Numbered from the stretch's first letter, positions 8,703 to 18,195 are shown. The stretch is 64,000 bases of DNA from Haloarcula salinisoli (GCF_019599405.1 NZ_RKLQ01000001.1:1426001-1490000); one strand, 5' to 3'. Made by a program: numbers and translations. The notes: a model not told the origin generated them from the sequence alone.

Positions 8703-9494
8703 TTACAGCTCGGACTCGAAGTCGTCGAGCCCGTAGGACGGCTCGGCACCGCGGCGGTCGAGCGTCTCGTTGGCCAGCAGCCAGTAGACGACCGACAGCG
8801 CTTTTCGCCCCTTGTTGTTGGTCGGGACGACAAGGTCCACGTTGGACGTGGTGTTGTTGGAGTCACACATCGCGATGACCGGGATGCCGACCGTGATGGC
8901 CTCCTTGACGGCCTGGGCGTCGCCGATGGGGTCAGTGACGACCACGACGTCGGGCTCGATGTAGCCGTCGTAGTCCGGGTTCGTCAGCGTCCCGGGGATG
9001 AATCGGCCAGTTCGGGCTCGGGCGCCGACGGCGTCGGCGAACTTCTCGGCCGGGAACCGGCCGTACTGGCGCGAGGAGGCCACGAGAATCTGCTCGGGCT
9101 CGTAGTTGGCCAGGAAGTCCGCGGCGGTGCGGATGCGCGAGTCCGTCATCGAGACGTCCAGCACGTAGAGCCCGTCGGTCCGCACGCGGTGGATGAACCG
9201 CTCCATGTCCTGGGTCTTCTGCTGGGTCCCGATGTGGACACCGGCGCCCAGATAGTCCTCTACGGGGATGAGGAGGTCGGCCTCGCTCTGCTCGTCGGGC
9301 ATGACGTCCTCGTCGAGCTGTGGGGCGTCCTCTTCCTCCTCGTCGGCTGTCTCGGCCTCGGTCGCCTCGTCGGCGGCGTCGGCGGGCTGTTCGACGTCTT
9401 CGGTCTCTGCGTCGGCGTCGGGCTCGGCGTCCTCCTCGGACGGGTCGAACTCCGACTCCTCAGCGTCGAGACCTTCTTTGTCGTTGCCGCTCAT
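8703..9494 (-). CDS. rps2: 30S ribosomal protein S2
   Basis: 263 residues. The conserved S2 core starts near residue 75 ([21 protein letters not shown]) and runs to about 250. It is preceded by an unusually long Glu/Asp/Ala-rich N-terminal extension of about 70 residues, a known haloarchaeal trait that makes the protein highly acidic. It binds the small subunit near S1/S21 positions and the mRNA exit. The start overlaps the enolase stop by 4 nt; it is the last gene of the tRNA/ribosomal/RNA polymerase cluster. Confidence 0.97.
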   Translation of the reverse strand: MSGNDKEGLDAEESEFDPSEEDAEPDADAETEDVEQPADAADEATEAETADEEEEDAPQLDEDVMPDEQSEADLLIPVEDYLGAGVHIGTQQKTQDMERFIHRVRTDGLYVLDVSMTDSRIRTAADFLANYEPEQILVASSRQYGRFPAEKFADAVGARARTGRFIPGTLTNPDYDGYIEPDVVVVTDPIGDAQAVKEAITVGIPVIAMCDSNNTTSNVDLVVPTNNKGRKALSVVYWLLANETLDRRGAEPSYGLDDFESEL

Positions 9495-10696
9495 ACTGCG
9501 TTGTCCTCGATACGGATGAGTTCGTTCAGCTTGGCAGTTCGCTCGCCACCGACGGCGCCCGTCTTGATGAACTCGGCGCCGGTCGCCACGGCGAGGTGTG
9601 CGATGGTCGTGTCCTCGGTCTCGCCGCTCCGGTGGGAGACGACTGAGGCGTAGCCGTTCTCGGTCGCCAGTTCGATGGCGTCGACGGCGTCCGACAGCGT
9701 CCCGATCTGGTTGGGCTTGATGAGGATGGAGTTGCCAGCGTCCTGCTGGATGCCGGTCTGCAGGCGGGAGACGTTCGTGACGAACAGGTCGTCACCGCAG
9801 ATGAGCGTCTGGTCGCCGACCCGCTCGGTCAGCTCCGCGTGACCCTCGTAGTCGTTCTCGTCGAGGGGGTCCTCGACGTAGACGAGGTCGTACTCCTCGA
9901 CCTTCTGGGCGATGTAGTCGATCATCTCGTCGGTCGACTTGACGCCGTCGTCGAAGACGTAGCCGTCCTCCTCGTCGTCGTACAGCTCCGCGCCGGCGAC
10001 GTCCAGACCGAACTGGATAGCGAAGCCGACGTCGTCCGCGACGGTCTCGACGGCCTCGGCCATGATTTCGAAGGCCTCGTCGTCCGAAACCGACGGCGCC
10101 CAGGCGCCCTCGTCGCCCTTGCCAGCCGGGATGCCCCGGTCGGCGAGCATGTCGTGGACTTCCTGGTGGACCGCCGCGTTGGCGAAGACGGCCTCCTCGA
10201 CGCTCGGCGCGCCGATGGGAGCCGACAGGAACTCCTGGATGTTGGTGGCGTCCGCGGCGTGTTCGCCGCCGCCGACGATGTTGCCCAGCGGCGTCGGGAA
10301 CTCGTTGCCACGGAAGGTGCCACCGAGGTGCTGGTACAGCGGTGCACCGAGCACGTCCGCGCCAGCCGCAGCGGCCGCCATCGAGATGGCGACGGCGGAG
10401 TTTGCGCCGATACTGGAGAAGTCGTCCGTACCGTCGGCCGCGCGGAGCGCGTTGTCGACGTCGCGCTGGTTGCCGGCGTGAACCTCGCCGACGAGGCGGG
10501 GAAGCGCGTCTTCGCGAGCGTTCGCGATGGCTTCCTGAGCCGGCAGCTCCAGAGCCTCGTATTCGCCGGTGCTTGCGCCGCTCGGTGCCTTGCCGCGACC
10601 GAAGCCCCCACTCTCGGTGAGAACGTCGGCCTCGACTGTCGCGTTGCCACGCGAGTCGAGGACGCGGCGGAGTCGGATGTCAGTGATTAGCGTCAT
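9491..10696 (-). CDS. eno: Enolase
   Basis: 401-residue glycolytic enzyme that interconverts 2-phosphoglycerate and phosphoenolpyruvate, with Mg. The N-terminus has the [10 protein letters not shown] motif, the flexible loop [13 protein letters not shown] at about 40-52, and the C-terminal [18 protein letters not shown] signature. Metal ligands fit the Asp/Glu/Asp triad in the [18 protein letters not shown] and LICGDDL segments. The ATG overlaps the rpoK stop (ATGA). Its place between RNA polymerase subunit genes and rps2 is a conserved archaeal arrangement. Confidence 0.97.
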   Translation of the reverse strand: MTLITDIRLRRVLDSRGNATVEADVLTESGGFGRGKAPSGASTGEYEALELPAQEAIANAREDALPRLVGEVHAGNQRDVDNALRAADGTDDFSSIGANSAVAISMAAAAAGADVLGAPLYQHLGGTFRGNEFPTPLGNIVGGGEHAADATNIQEFLSAPIGAPSVEEAVFANAAVHQEVHDMLADRGIPAGKGDEGAWAPSVSDDEAFEIMAEAVETVADDVGFAIQFGLDVAGAELYDDEEDGYVFDDGVKSTDEMIDYIAQKVEEYDLVYVEDPLDENDYEGHAELTERVGDQTLICGDDLFVTNVSRLQTGIQQDAGNSILIKPNQIGTLSDAVDAIELATENGYASVVSHRSGETEDTTIAHLAVATGAEFIKTGAVGGERTAKLNELIRIEDNAV

Positions 10697-10872
10697 TTGT
10701 GGTCACCTCGTTTGACGGTGAACGGAAGGACGCCAGCGTCGTACTCCTCGGCCGCGATGAGGATTGGCTGGGTGTGTTCCGTCTCGATGAGCACGGGTGC
10801 GCCGTGGGCCAGCTGGAGCGCTCGTGCGCCCAGTTTGCGGGCCTTCTCGTATCGGCTTTCCTGTGCGTTCAT
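10693..10872 (-). CDS. rpoK: RNA polymerase subunit Rpo6 (K / omega)
   Basis: 59-residue small RNA polymerase subunit, the homologue of bacterial omega and eukaryotic RPB6, which helps fold and hold the largest subunit. The sequence starts [20 protein letters not shown] and carries the conserved [11 protein letters not shown] helix and P-I-L-I-A-x-E-E-Y segment. It overlaps both neighbours by 4 nt: its ATG shares bases with the rpoN stop and its TGA with the eno start. Length is typical of archaeal Rpo6. Confidence 0.95.
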   Translation of the reverse strand: MNAQESRYEKARKLGARALQLAHGAPVLIETEHTQPILIAAEEYDAGVLPFTVKRGDHK

Positions 10873-11069
10873 TGATAGGGAGCGACGATGTCGACCAGGT
10901 CTTTGTGCGAGACGAGCATCCGGCGACAGCAGTGTCGCTCGACGCCGAGCTCGTCGAGGACCATCTCGGGGTCCTCGGGCTCTTCGGCCTCGCGGGTGCG
11001 GGCCTTGAACTCCTCCCAGTGCTCGCCGACAACGTTACCGCACGTGAAACACCGGACCGGTACCATCAT
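10869..11069 (-). CDS. rpoN: RNA polymerase subunit Rpo10 (N)
   Basis: 66-residue zinc-binding subunit (RPB10 family) of the polymerase assembly platform with Rpo3 and Rpo11. The family zinc site is visible as CFTCG near the N-terminus and an adjacent CC pair in [15 protein letters not shown]. Two ATG codons lie side by side; MM or M-V-P-V are both possible starts. It sits 12 bp after rps9 and overlaps rpoK. Confidence 0.96.
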   Translation of the reverse strand: MMVPVRCFTCGNVVGEHWEEFKARTREAEEPEDPEMVLDELGVERHCCRRMLVSHKDLVDIVAPYQ

Positions 11070-11081
11070 ATCCTGATCACC

Positions 11082-11480
11082 TCAGCGGTAGGATTTCTGG
11101 TAGCGGGCCCGAGCGCCGGGACCGCCCCACTTCTTGGGTTCGGACTGGCGCACGTCGTTGACCAGCAGCGAACGGTCGAACTCCATGAACGCGTCGCGGA
11201 GTTCGGCGTCGTTGGTGAAGTCGACGAGGCCGCGGGCGATGGCGGTGCGGGCCGCGTCGGCCTGCCCCATCACGCCGCCACCCTCGACGGAGACATCGAC
11301 GTCGATGTCGTCGCGAAGGTCCTCGTCTGCGATGCGGAACGGCTCCAGCATCTTCAGCTGAGCCAGCTCCGGATCGACCAGTTCGACCGGCTGGGAGTCG
11401 ATACGCACGCGACCCTCGCCCTCGCGAATCGTGGCGCGAGCGACGGCGGTCTTCTTTTTGCCAGACGTGTTCGTTACCAT
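11082..11480 (-). CDS. rps9: 30S ribosomal protein S9
   Basis: 132 residues, standard archaeal S9 (uS9). The long C-terminal tail ends in [17 protein letters not shown], which reaches the P-site tRNA in known ribosome structures. The [20 protein letters not shown] core is diagnostic. Its ATG overlaps the rpl13 stop by 7 nt. Confidence 0.97.
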   Translation of the reverse strand: MVTNTSGKKKTAVARATIREGEGRVRIDSQPVELVDPELAQLKMLEPFRIADEDLRDDIDVDVSVEGGGVMGQADAARTAIARGLVDFTNDAELRDAFMEFDRSLLVNDVRQSEPKKWGGPGARARYQKSYR

Positions 11481-11911
11481 GTCTTGTTCGCTCCGAGTGT
11501 CTCGCTCACTTCCGCGAGCGTGACGAATTTGATGTTCGAGAGTCGGTCCAGCGACGTTCCCGAAAGCACTTCGCCGTCCTCGTCGTGGTGGTTACCCACG
11601 TAGACACGGACGTTCTCGAACGCGTCACGGCCACGCTGCTTCTTGTGGGGCAGCATGCCGCGGATGCAGCGTTTGAGGATGCCGTCCGGTCGCTTGGGGT
11701 AGAAGTACGCGTTGTCGTCGCCGATGTCGACGCGCTTCTTGTACTTCTCCTTGATCTGCTCTTCGCGGCCAGTGATGACCGCGCGTTCGGCGTTGATGAC
11801 GGCCACGGTCTGGCCGTCGAGCGCTTTCTCGGCCACCTGCGAGGCGACCCGGCCCATGATACAGTCGCGGGCGTCGACGACGACGTCGGCGTCGAACTCG
11901 GCGACGCTCAT
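11474..11911 (-). CDS. rpl13: 50S ribosomal protein L13
   Basis: 145-residue uL13. Diagnostic segments are [21 protein letters not shown] near the start and [20 protein letters not shown] in the middle. It lies between rpl18e and rps9 with 4-nt and 7-nt overlaps, the conserved archaeal order L18e-L13-S9. Confidence 0.97.
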   Translation of the reverse strand: MSVAEFDADVVVDARDCIMGRVASQVAEKALDGQTVAVINAERAVITGREEQIKEKYKKRVDIGDDNAYFYPKRPDGILKRCIRGMLPHKKQRGRDAFENVRVYVGNHHDEDGEVLSGTSLDRLSNIKFVTLAEVSETLGANKTW

Positions 11912-12258
11912 CGAATCACCCGGACGTGAGAGCCTTCTGGGTTGTTCTCGATTGCCTGTTCTAGCGATACAGCCTCTCCGACCTTGTCGATCTTCGTCTC
12001 GGCGGTTCCGGAGAAGTCGACGGCGGCGACGGTGACGTCCTTCTGCAGGACGCCGGAGCCGAGCACCTTGCCCGGAACGACGACGGTCTCGTCTTCCTGT
12101 GCGTACCGCTCGATGCGGCCCAGGTTGACTTCGGCGTGTGTACGCCGCGGCTTCTGCAGCCGTTCGGCGACGTCGCCCCAGACTGCGCCGCCCGAGTTGC
12201 GGGCGGCCGACTTCAGGTCGGCGATGAGACTACTGAGTCTCGGATTCGTCTTGCTCAT
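11908..12258 (-). CDS. rpl18e: 50S ribosomal protein L18e
   Basis: 116-residue archaeal/eukaryal-type large subunit protein (eL18). It begins [20 protein letters not shown] and ends EGSHVRVIR. The ATG at 12258 is fixed by a strong Shine-Dalgarno AGGAGG 6 bases before it; longer frames run into the tRNA-Leu gene. The gene therefore appears to be read from the same transcript as the tRNA immediately upstream. Confidence 0.96.
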   Translation of the reverse strand: MSKTNPRLSSLIADLKSAARNSGGAVWGDVAERLQKPRRTHAEVNLGRIERYAQEDETVVVPGKVLGSGVLQKDVTVAAVDFSGTAETKIDKVGEAVSLEQAIENNPEGSHVRVIR

Positions 12259-12264
12259 AGGGTT

Positions 12265-12270
12265 CCTCCT
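12265..12270 (-). promoter_or_regulatory. Shine-Dalgarno of rpl18e
   Basis: AGGAGG on the minus strand, 6 nt before the ATG at 12258. A strong ribosome-binding site is notable here because many nearby first genes look leaderless; it supports translation from a processed tRNA-mRNA transcript. Confidence 0.7.
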
Positions 12271-12282
12271 TGGGAGTAAAAG

Positions 12283-12367
12283 TGCAGGGAGCAGGATTTG
12301 AACCTGCGGACCCCTACGGGACAGCGCCCTGAACGCTGCGCCGTTGGCCAAACTTGGCTATCCCTGC
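12283..12367 (-). tRNA. tRNA-Leu (anticodon CAG)
   Basis: 85-nt tRNA with a seven-base acceptor stem (GCAGGGA with TCCCTGC), an anticodon stem CAGCG/CGCTG around loop TTCAGGG, giving anticodon CAG for CUG codons, a long variable arm typical of leucine tRNA, and the T-loop GTTCAAATC. Discriminator base is A, as required for leucine. CCA is not encoded. It lies between the Rpo3 and L18e genes. Confidence 0.95.
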
Positions 12368-12391
12368 TCGCATTAGTTGGTTCTTGATGCC

Positions 12392-12402
12392 CCGTAAAAC
12401 CC
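12392..12402 (-). promoter_or_regulatory. Promoter A/T box of tRNA-Leu and rpl18e
   Basis: GGTTTTACGG on the minus strand with a CGAAAGG BRE-like element just before it. Its centre is about 27-29 bp from the mature tRNA 5' end, so initiation would fall at or within a few bases of nucleotide 1 of the tRNA. Confidence 0.5.
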
Positions 12403-12469
12403 CTTTCGGTCCTCGCGCTCGGGGAGCGGGCGGTCATCGGCGTCGAAGGGGTGTTTCGGGACATTGGCG

Positions 12470-13252
12470 TTACAGTTGGACCGCGTCTTTCAGCTCTGTC
12501 GCACGGTCACGTAGCGTCTCGACCGCGCGAAGCAGGAGTTCGTCGGTGGTAAACGAGCCGTCGGTCTCGACGTGGAACACGAACGCGTTCTCGACGTCGG
12601 TGACCTCGACCTCCTTGCCCGGATACCGCTGGGTGAGGTCGTTCCCGAACTCGTCGGTCGGGACGAGGTCACCGTCCGCGGCGTCGGGGTCGGCGGCGTG
12701 CTCGGCTGCACCCTCCTCGATGACGCCCCGAAGGATGTTGGGTTCCTCGTCCTCGAACTCGCCCGTGTCGCCGACGACCTCGACGCGCTGAAGGTGTCGG
12801 TAGCCGACGGCCACGCCGCCCTGGTGTTTGGCGTGTTCCTTCCCCGTATCGAGGACGGCGTCGGCCTCGACTTCGAGGCGCTGGCCGTCTTTCAGGTCGA
12901 TGATGGGGATGTTGTCGTCGGCGGGTTCCACCAGCGCGTCACCGGAGACGAGGTCGCTGGAGTAGGCCGTGTTCGGCCCGTCGACGGACAGCGACAGCGT
13001 CACCTCGTCACCGAGCTCGAAGTCGTCGAGGTCGGTGGAAAGCGGGACCAGCCCCAGTCGGAGGCCGATCTGCTCGTTGAACATCACGCTGGTGTTCTCG
13101 ATGACGCGGACGGTGTCGATGCTGAACGTGGGCACGTCGGCCACCATCGCCCGGCGGATACCGTTGGCGAAGGCCGGCGTGATGCCACGCACGAGCACGA
13201 GCGACTCCCGCTCGCCGCGTTCGACGAACTCAACCTCGTAATCCTGTGTCAT
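12470..13252 (-). CDS. rpoD: RNA polymerase subunit Rpo3 (D)
   Basis: 260-residue homologue of the bacterial alpha N-terminal domain and eukaryotic RPB3; it dimerises with Rpo11 and nucleates polymerase assembly. The [20 protein letters not shown] segment in the first 45 residues is the family hallmark. The ferredoxin-like cysteine insert of some archaeal Rpo3 proteins is absent: no cysteine cluster is seen in residues 160-210. It follows rps11 by 3 bp within the S13-S4-S11-Rpo3 operon. Confidence 0.96.
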   Translation of the reverse strand: MTQDYEVEFVERGERESLVLVRGITPAFANGIRRAMVADVPTFSIDTVRVIENTSVMFNEQIGLRLGLVPLSTDLDDFELGDEVTLSLSVDGPNTAYSSDLVSGDALVEPADDNIPIIDLKDGQRLEVEADAVLDTGKEHAKHQGGVAVGYRHLQRVEVVGDTGEFEDEEPNILRGVIEEGAAEHAADPDAADGDLVPTDEFGNDLTQRYPGKEVEVTDVENAFVFHVETDGSFTTDELLLRAVETLRDRATELKDAVQL

Positions 13253-13255
13253 TGG

Positions 13256-13645
13256 TTAGAACCCGGAGTTCTTGGGTGCGCGGGTGCCGTCGTGGGGCGT
13301 CGGGGTGACGTCCTCGATGCGGCCGATTTCGAGGCCGGCGCGAGCCAGCGCTCGGATGGTGGCCTGTGCGCCCGGCCCGGGGGACGTCTGCTGGTTCCCA
13401 CCGGGACCACGGACGCGGACATCGACACCTTCGACGCCGCGGTCGAGAGCCTTCTCGGCGACGACCTCGGCCATCTGCATCGCAGCGTAGGGCGACGCTT
13501 CGTCGCGGTTCTGCTTGACGACCGTCCCGCCGGAGCTCTTCGCGAGCGTCTCCGCGCCGGTCTGGTCGGTGATGGTGATGATGGTATTGTTGAACGATGC
13601 GTGAACGTGGGCGATACCCCAGATGTCGTCAGGTGCTTCGCTCAT
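13256..13645 (-). CDS. rps11: 30S ribosomal protein S11
   Basis: 129-residue uS11 with the conserved [18 protein letters not shown] start and [28 protein letters not shown] core. The C-terminus [20 protein letters not shown] matches the family ending. It overlaps rps4 by 4 nt. Confidence 0.97.
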   Translation of the reverse strand: MSEAPDDIWGIAHVHASFNNTIITITDQTGAETLAKSSGGTVVKQNRDEASPYAAMQMAEVVAEKALDRGVEGVDVRVRGPGGNQQTSPGPGAQATIRALARAGLEIGRIEDVTPTPHDGTRAPKNSGF

Positions 13646-14157
13646 TCTTGGGCCTCCGCGCGCTCAGGATGCAGTTCGTCCGACAGCGAGCTGTTCTCGT
13701 CGAAACCGACCGAGCTCTCGACGGCGACGTCGACCTTCATCGACGGTCGGGTGACGCGTGCGTCGTCGAGCTCGATGTGGCCGTGGACGATGAACTGTCG
13801 CGCCTGCTCGGGCGTGTTCGCGTAGCCCTTGCGGTAGACGACCGTCTGGAGCCGGCGTTCGAGGACGTCGGTGACGTCAAGCGACAGGACGTCGTCGAGC
13901 TGGTCCTGCTCGTTCAGGATGCCGTAGCGCTTGAGTCGGGCGAGGAACTCCTCGGCCTCGAGGTCGGTCCCCTCGGTGCTACCCAGCAGTTTCCGGGCCT
14001 CGCGGCGGTAGCCACGCAGCTCGGACTGGGCGCGCCAGAGCTCTTCCTTGTTCTTCAGGCCGTAGCGGCCAAGCAGGTTGCTCTCGTCGGCGATTCGCTC
14101 GCCCTGGTAGGGGTGGTTCGGCGTCTCGTAGAACTTCGTGTTGGAACCGAGCGCCAT
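13642..14157 (-). CDS. rps4: 30S ribosomal protein S4
   Basis: 171-residue uS4 of the short archaeal type. The S4 RNA-binding domain occupies about residues 100-150, with [22 protein letters not shown] and the GHIEL strand. Start and stop touch both neighbours (1 nt with rps13, 4 nt with rps11). Confidence 0.97.
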   Translation of the reverse strand: MALGSNTKFYETPNHPYQGERIADESNLLGRYGLKNKEELWRAQSELRGYRREARKLLGSTEGTDLEAEEFLARLKRYGILNEQDQLDDVLSLDVTDVLERRLQTVVYRKGYANTPEQARQFIVHGHIELDDARVTRPSMKVDVAVESSVGFDENSSLSDELHPERAEAQE

Positions 14158-14687
14158 TATTCGTCATCCTCCTCTGCGGCGGCTTCCTCTGCCTGTTCTT
14201 CCTTGATGGCCTCGACGTTGACGCCGATGGTCCCCTCGGTACGACCGGTGGACTTCGTGCGCTGGCCGCGGACCTTCTGGCCGCGTTTGTGGCGGACACC
14301 GCGGTAGGAGTCGATCATCTTCATGCGGTTGATGTCCTGCCGACGGGTGAGCTGGAGGTCGTTACCCGTCTCGTGGGTGGTCTCACCGGTGAAGTAGTCC
14401 TTCTGGTGGTTGGTCATCCACTCGGGGACGTTGTCGGCGAAGTTCTGCACCTGGTCGACGACCTCGTCGATGACGTCGTCGTCCAGCTTGCCGAAGACCG
14501 CGCGGCGGTCCACGTCAGCGCGCTGGGCGATGATGCGGGCGGCGCGGTGGCCGATGCCGTTCAGTTCTGTCAGTGCTCGCTCGACGGACTTCGTGCCGTC
14601 GAGGTCTGTCTGTCCGATGCGAACGAAGTAGCGGATGTCCTCCTCCTCATCCACGTCCTCGCCCGCGTCTGGGTCTTCTGCACTCAT
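14157..14687 (-). CDS. rps13: 30S ribosomal protein S13
   Basis: 176-residue archaeal uS13. An acidic N-terminus of about 18 residues precedes IRYFVRIGQTDLDGTKSVER; the C-terminal half has DSYRGVRHKRGQKVRGQRTK, which contacts the ribosome head, and a Glu/Ala-rich tail. It is the first protein gene after tRNA-Ser and starts the S13-S4-S11-Rpo3 string. Confidence 0.97.
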   Translation of the reverse strand: MSAEDPDAGEDVDEEEDIRYFVRIGQTDLDGTKSVERALTELNGIGHRAARIIAQRADVDRRAVFGKLDDDVIDEVVDQVQNFADNVPEWMTNHQKDYFTGETTHETGNDLQLTRRQDINRMKMIDSYRGVRHKRGQKVRGQRTKSTGRTEGTIGVNVEAIKEEQAEEAAAEEDDE

Positions 14688-14706
14688 ATGTTGGTGGTTG
14701 GGTGAG

Positions 14707-14791
14707 CGTCGTGGCTGGGATTCGAACCCAGGAGGCTGTACGCCACAGAGTTAGCAACCCTGCGCCTTGGGCCAGGCTTGGCTACCACGAC
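14707..14791 (-). tRNA. tRNA-Ser (anticodon GCT)
   Basis: 85-nt tRNA with acceptor stem GTCGTGG/CCACGAC, anticodon stem CAGGG/CTCTG around loop TTGCTAA, anticodon GCT for AGC/AGU codons, a long variable arm, T-loop GTTCGAATC, and discriminator G typical of serine. CCA is not encoded. It sits 19 bp upstream of rps13 and is probably on the same primary transcript. Confidence 0.95.
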
Positions 14792-14875
14792 ACGCTTGCT
14801 TGATACTCGCGCCCGCAGCACACGGACTCGGGAGCCGGTCCCCCTACACGAGTCTGTTCGTACGTATCTCGGGGT

Positions 14876-14888
14876 TGTATTTAAACGC
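14876..14888 (-). promoter_or_regulatory. Promoter of tRNA-Ser and the rps13 operon
   Basis: GCGTTTAAATACAAC on the minus strand is one of the best TATA boxes in the window. Initiation near 14855 would give a leader of about 60 nt before the tRNA, then rps13. Confidence 0.7.
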
Positions 14889-14970
14889 AACGAAGGGCCG
14901 CGGGCGCGTCAGGGCGGGCCATGAGTCACCGTGTCAAAACCCAGTTGTGGGCGACGGACCTACCGGACGT

Positions 14971-15258
14971 ATGGACGACAGTGCGACGGTCGACCCGACC
15001 GACAGGGAGACACTCCGGGGGCATCTTGAACGCTTTGCCACCCCCGATAGCGTAACAGCGGACGCTGATGGGACCCTGACCGCCCGCTTCAGTTCGTCAA
15101 CGTACGTCTCGATAGACCCCGAGGGACACGTTCGAACCGGGATGCCGCTGCACGCCTTCGACGGGCCCGCCGAACGACTGCATTTCGACCACGGTGATGG
15201 CGAACTGCACGTCGCGACGGCCGAGGAAGCTATCAGTTACACGTTCCGGCGACCGTAG
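14971..15258 (+). CDS. Small conserved-looking haloarchaeal protein of unknown function
   Basis: 95 residues, acidic, no membrane segment or cysteines. The sequence alternates charged strands (TARFSSSTYVSIDPEGHVRTG and GELHVATAEEAISYTF), which suggests a small beta-sheet domain after an N-terminal helix with TLRGHLERFATPDSV. Codon use is like its neighbours. No clear TATA box at leaderless distance. Function not recognised. Confidence 0.65.
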   Translation: MDDSATVDPTDRETLRGHLERFATPDSVTADADGTLTARFSSSTYVSIDPEGHVRTGMPLHAFDGPAERLHFDHGDGELHVATAEEAISYTFRRP

Positions 15259-15314
15259 TCGAGAGACGACCCGGGAACGGTGTACTGAGTGCCGACCCGG
15301 GCCGGCGTAGACGG

Positions 15315-15653
15315 CTAGCAGTCGGCCGAAACCGACTCGAACACCGCAGTCAGGGGTGCTGTCTCCGATGGCTCACACACCTTGATGCGGCCATCCCCCG
15401 AGACAAAGACGTTCCAGCCAGAGAGACGGAGACTGAGAACGCCACAGGTGTCCGGCGCCGAATTCGATAACAATCGGTCGAACGCTTCGAAGTCAATTTC
15501 CTCGGAAAGCGGTGTGAGTTCCATCGGGTCGACGCCCTCGGCGGCAGCCACCGCCTCGACAATCGCCATCGACGGCGGTTGCCGACTGCCCGTCCACTCG
15601 GTTTCATAGACAGGCGTGCATCTGCACTGAGCGGGGTCATTATCTGTAGTCAT
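15315..15653 (-). CDS. HalOD1-type output domain protein
   Basis: About 112 residues. The segment SMAIVEAVAAAEGVDPMELTPLSEEIDFEALD-like, followed by a short beta hairpin ending in GDGRIKV, matches the haloarchaeal HalOD1 output domain pattern, often found alone or attached to sensors. The start is placed at the ATG at 15653, 27 bp from a good TATA box; in-frame ATG codons at 15674 and 15695 lie on or before the TATA box and would need a different promoter. Role is presumably regulatory; no partner is encoded beside it. Confidence 0.7.
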   Translation of the reverse strand: MTTDNDPAQCRCTPVYETEWTGSRQPPSMAIVEAVAAAEGVDPMELTPLSEEIDFEAFDRLLSNSAPDTCGVLSLRLSGWNVFVSGDGRIKVCEPSETAPLTAVFESVSADC

Positions 15654-15676
15654 AGCTACCTGTTCGTCGGTCGCCA

Positions 15677-15684
15677 TATAAAAA
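15677..15684 (-). promoter_or_regulatory. TATA box setting the HalOD1 gene start
   Basis: TTTTTATA on the minus strand. Spacing to the ATG at 15653 is about 27 bp, the leaderless distance. Confidence 0.65.
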
Positions 15685-15785
15685 CTCTCCTCCATTCTAA
15701 TCGAGTATGGCAGCTGATAGCGGTGGGCACGGTAGCCCTCGACCAGCTGTTGTCTGGCCCACTAGCGTCGGCGACACCGCCCGTC

Positions 15786-16826
15786 TCAGTCGTCGTCCGC
15801 GGCCAGCGGTTCCTCGACCGGCCCACGCTCTATGTACTCCTCGTTGACGACCCACTCACCGTCGTCGTTCTGGACCATGTACTCCCCGTAATAGGGCACC
15901 CGGTTGGCGACGGTCTCGCGGAACGTCTCGCGGATTTCGGCTTTCGTCATCTCACCCATCGACCGGAGGTCGTCCGTGCGATTGAGACACCCCTTCAGTT
16001 TGCCGTCGTGGGTCACGCGCACGCGATGGCAGTTGTCACAGAAGTCGGTGTTCTCCACGGGGTCGACGATTTCGACCATCCCCTCGCCCGACCCGTCGTC
16101 GGCGCTCACCCAGTAGCGCTTGCGGTCGTGCATCTCCCGTACCTCGATGCGGTCGGCCTGTTCGGCCAGCCAGTCGTGGACCCGCTGGATGTCGATGGCC
16201 CACTCCGGGCGGCCGACGAGTTCCGGCATGTATTCGATGAGCTGGAGCCGGAGCCCGTCGTTTTCGGCGACGTGGTCGACCATCTCCGGAACGTACCCCG
16301 CGGTGGGTTCGAAGACGACCATGTTCAGTTTCACCGGGTCCAGCCCGGCATCGAGGGCCGCCTCGACGCCCTCGATGACCTGCTCGTAGGCGCCACTCTT
16401 CGTTATCTCGGCGAAGGCCTCCTGGTCGATTGCGTCCTGGGAGACGTTCACCCGGTCGAGTCCCGCGTCGACGAGGTCCGGCGCGCGCCCCGGCAGGAAG
16501 GTGCCGTTCGTGGTCATCGACACCTCCATCGCGTCTGGCGTCCGGCGGATTATCTCCTCCAGGTCGCCCCGGAGCATCGGCTCGCCGCCGGTGAACTTGA
16601 CGGCCTCGACGTCGAACTCACGGGCGACCTCTAAAAAGGCGACCACGTCGTCGGTCTCCATCTCGTGGTCCTGGGCCTCCATCGGCCCGCGCGTGTCCCC
16701 CAGCCCCTCGTTGTGACAGTAGACACAGTCGAAGTTACAGCGGTCTGTCAGGGAGACGCGGACCTGTGACACCTCCCGCCCGTGGTCGTCCTCTAGCACA
16801 CTCGCCCGTACTGCGCCCAGCGTCAT
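15786..16826 (-). CDS. moaA: GTP 3',8-cyclase (molybdenum cofactor biosynthesis)
   Basis: 346-residue radical SAM enzyme making the first pterin intermediate of molybdopterin from GTP. The N-terminal cluster ligands are C30, C34 and C37 (CNFDCVYC). The SAM-binding GGEP motif follows at about residue 80. The C-terminal second cluster is visible as CDNC plus a cysteine 14 residues on (GCLN) near residues 260-278. Both clusters are needed for MoaA activity, so this is not a generic radical SAM protein. No other moa gene is adjacent. Confidence 0.94.
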   Translation of the reverse strand: MTLGAVRASVLEDDHGREVSQVRVSLTDRCNFDCVYCHNEGLGDTRGPMEAQDHEMETDDVVAFLEVAREFDVEAVKFTGGEPMLRGDLEEIIRRTPDAMEVSMTTNGTFLPGRAPDLVDAGLDRVNVSQDAIDQEAFAEITKSGAYEQVIEGVEAALDAGLDPVKLNMVVFEPTAGYVPEMVDHVAENDGLRLQLIEYMPELVGRPEWAIDIQRVHDWLAEQADRIEVREMHDRKRYWVSADDGSGEGMVEIVDPVENTDFCDNCHRVRVTHDGKLKGCLNRTDDLRSMGEMTKAEIRETFRETVANRVPYYGEYMVQNDDGEWVVNEEYIERGPVEEPLAADDD

Positions 16827-16913
16827 AAAACGTCACAACAGTACCAAATCTGTCCCCACTCCCACGTGGCGGCCACGACCGCTCGCTTGTTCGTGAACCA
16901 TTACCCTGCGGTC

Positions 16914-16942
16914 GGAGCCGTCTCACTGTGTTCGACGGCTCC
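16914..16942. repeat. Hairpin with 9-bp stem and 11-nt loop (constant-loop class)
   Basis: Stem GGAGCCGTC (16914-16922) pairs perfectly with GACGGCTCC (16934-16942); loop is TCACTGTGTTC. It lies between divergent moaA and the Mrp gene. Loop and loop length resemble those at 16977 and 57132. Confidence 0.75.
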
Positions 16943-16976
16943 CTGCTCGCGGGTCGTTCCTCCCCGCTCGCATTGA

Positions 16977-17005
16977 CGAGATGACTCCCTGCGGTCGTCA
17001 TCTCG
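16977..17005. repeat. Hairpin with 9-bp stem and 11-nt loop (constant-loop class)
   Basis: Stem CGAGATGAC (16977-16985) pairs perfectly with GTCATCTCG (16997-17005); loop TCCCTGCGGTC. The stem is unrelated to the one at 16914 while the loop is similar. A weaker 5-bp inverted pair (GCGGG/CCCGC, 16949-16967) lies between the two. Confidence 0.75.
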
Positions 17006-17052
17006 CTTCCCACGTCACAATCCTTATCGCACCTCCACGGCCTACCGGAGGT

Positions 17053-18156
17053 ATGAACGAGCAGGACGTCCGTGAGCGGCTCCGGGCGGTCGAGGACCCG
17101 GACCTGGGCGACGACATCGTGACGCTGGGCCTCGTGAACAGCGTCGAGATAGATGACGAGGAGATACGCATCGACCTCGCGCTCGGTGCGCCCTACTCAC
17201 CGACGGAGACGGGGATGGCCAACGCCGTCCGCGAAGCGCTGGGCGACCTCGACCGGCGCATCGACCTCTCGGCGAGTGTCGACCGCGGGGTCAGCGAGGA
17301 GGAAGACCCCCTGCCGAACGTCAGGAACGTCATCGCCGTCGCGTCCGGGAAGGGCGGTGTCGGCAAGTCGACTATCGCCGTGAACATCGCGGCCGGACTC
17401 TCGCGTCTGGGCGCTCGCGTCGGCCTCTTCGACGCCGACGTCTACGGACCGAACGTGCCGCGGATGCTCGACGCCGACGAGTCCCCCCAAGCCACCGAAG
17501 AAGACGAGATAATCCCGGTGGAAAAGTACGGGATGAAGCTGATGAGTATGGACTTCCTCGTCGGCAAGGACGACCCGGTCATCTTCCGCGGGCCGATGGT
17601 CGACAACGTCCTCACACAGCTCTGGTCGGACGTCCTCTGGGGGACCCTGGACTACATGATAGTCGACCTGCCGCCGGGCACCGGCGACACGCAGCTGACG
17701 ATGCTCCAGCGGGTCCCCGTCTCCGGGGCCGTCATCGTCACCACGCCACAGGAGGTCGCGCTGGACGACGCTCGAAAGGGGCTCCGGATGTTCGGGCGCC
17801 ACGAGACGCCGGTGCTTGGAATCGTCGAGAACATGTCCACGTTCGTCTGTCCCGACTGTGGCGGCAGCCACGACATCTTCGGCAGCGGCGGCGGCCACGA
17901 CTTCGCCGACGAGACCGACATGCCGTTCCTCGGCGAGGTCCCGCTCGACCCCAGCGTCCGCGAGGGCGGTGACAGCGGCGAACCCCTGGTACTCGACGAC
18001 GAGAGCGCGACCGGCGACGCGTTCCGCGAGATAGCCGCCAACACCGCCAACATGCAGGGTATCATCCACCGCAAGCGCCAGTCCGACAGCCGGACCACCC
18101 CGGACCAGGCGGCGAAGGCAGACCAGACGGACGAAGAGAGTCAGGCCGAGCAGTAG
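17053..18156 (+). CDS. apbC: Mrp/NBP35-type P-loop ATPase, iron-sulfur carrier
   Basis: 367 residues. An N-terminal MIP18/DUF59 domain (about 1-85) is followed by a MinD-like ATPase domain with the deviant Walker A GKGGVGKST at 99-107 and a Walker B-type segment (MIVDLPPGTGDTQ). A CxxC pair (CPDCGG) near residue 260 is the family's cluster-binding site at the dimer interface. It is expected to carry Fe-S clusters to target proteins; the adjacent moaA encodes such a target, but no direct link is shown. An A/T box (TCCTTATCGC) about 25 bp upstream fits a leaderless start at 17053. The C-terminus is an acidic Gln/Lys-rich tail. Confidence 0.93.
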   Translation: MNEQDVRERLRAVEDPDLGDDIVTLGLVNSVEIDDEEIRIDLALGAPYSPTETGMANAVREALGDLDRRIDLSASVDRGVSEEEDPLPNVRNVIAVASGKGGVGKSTIAVNIAAGLSRLGARVGLFDADVYGPNVPRMLDADESPQATEEDEIIPVEKYGMKLMSMDFLVGKDDPVIFRGPMVDNVLTQLWSDVLWGTLDYMIVDLPPGTGDTQLTMLQRVPVSGAVIVTTPQEVALDDARKGLRMFGRHETPVLGIVENMSTFVCPDCGGSHDIFGSGGGHDFADETDMPFLGEVPLDPSVREGGDSGEPLVLDDESATGDAFREIAANTANMQGIIHRKRQSDSRTTPDQAAKADQTDEESQAEQ

Positions 18157-18195
18157 CCGTCGCTACGGGGGTTCGAGAACTGGATAGAAGACCGA

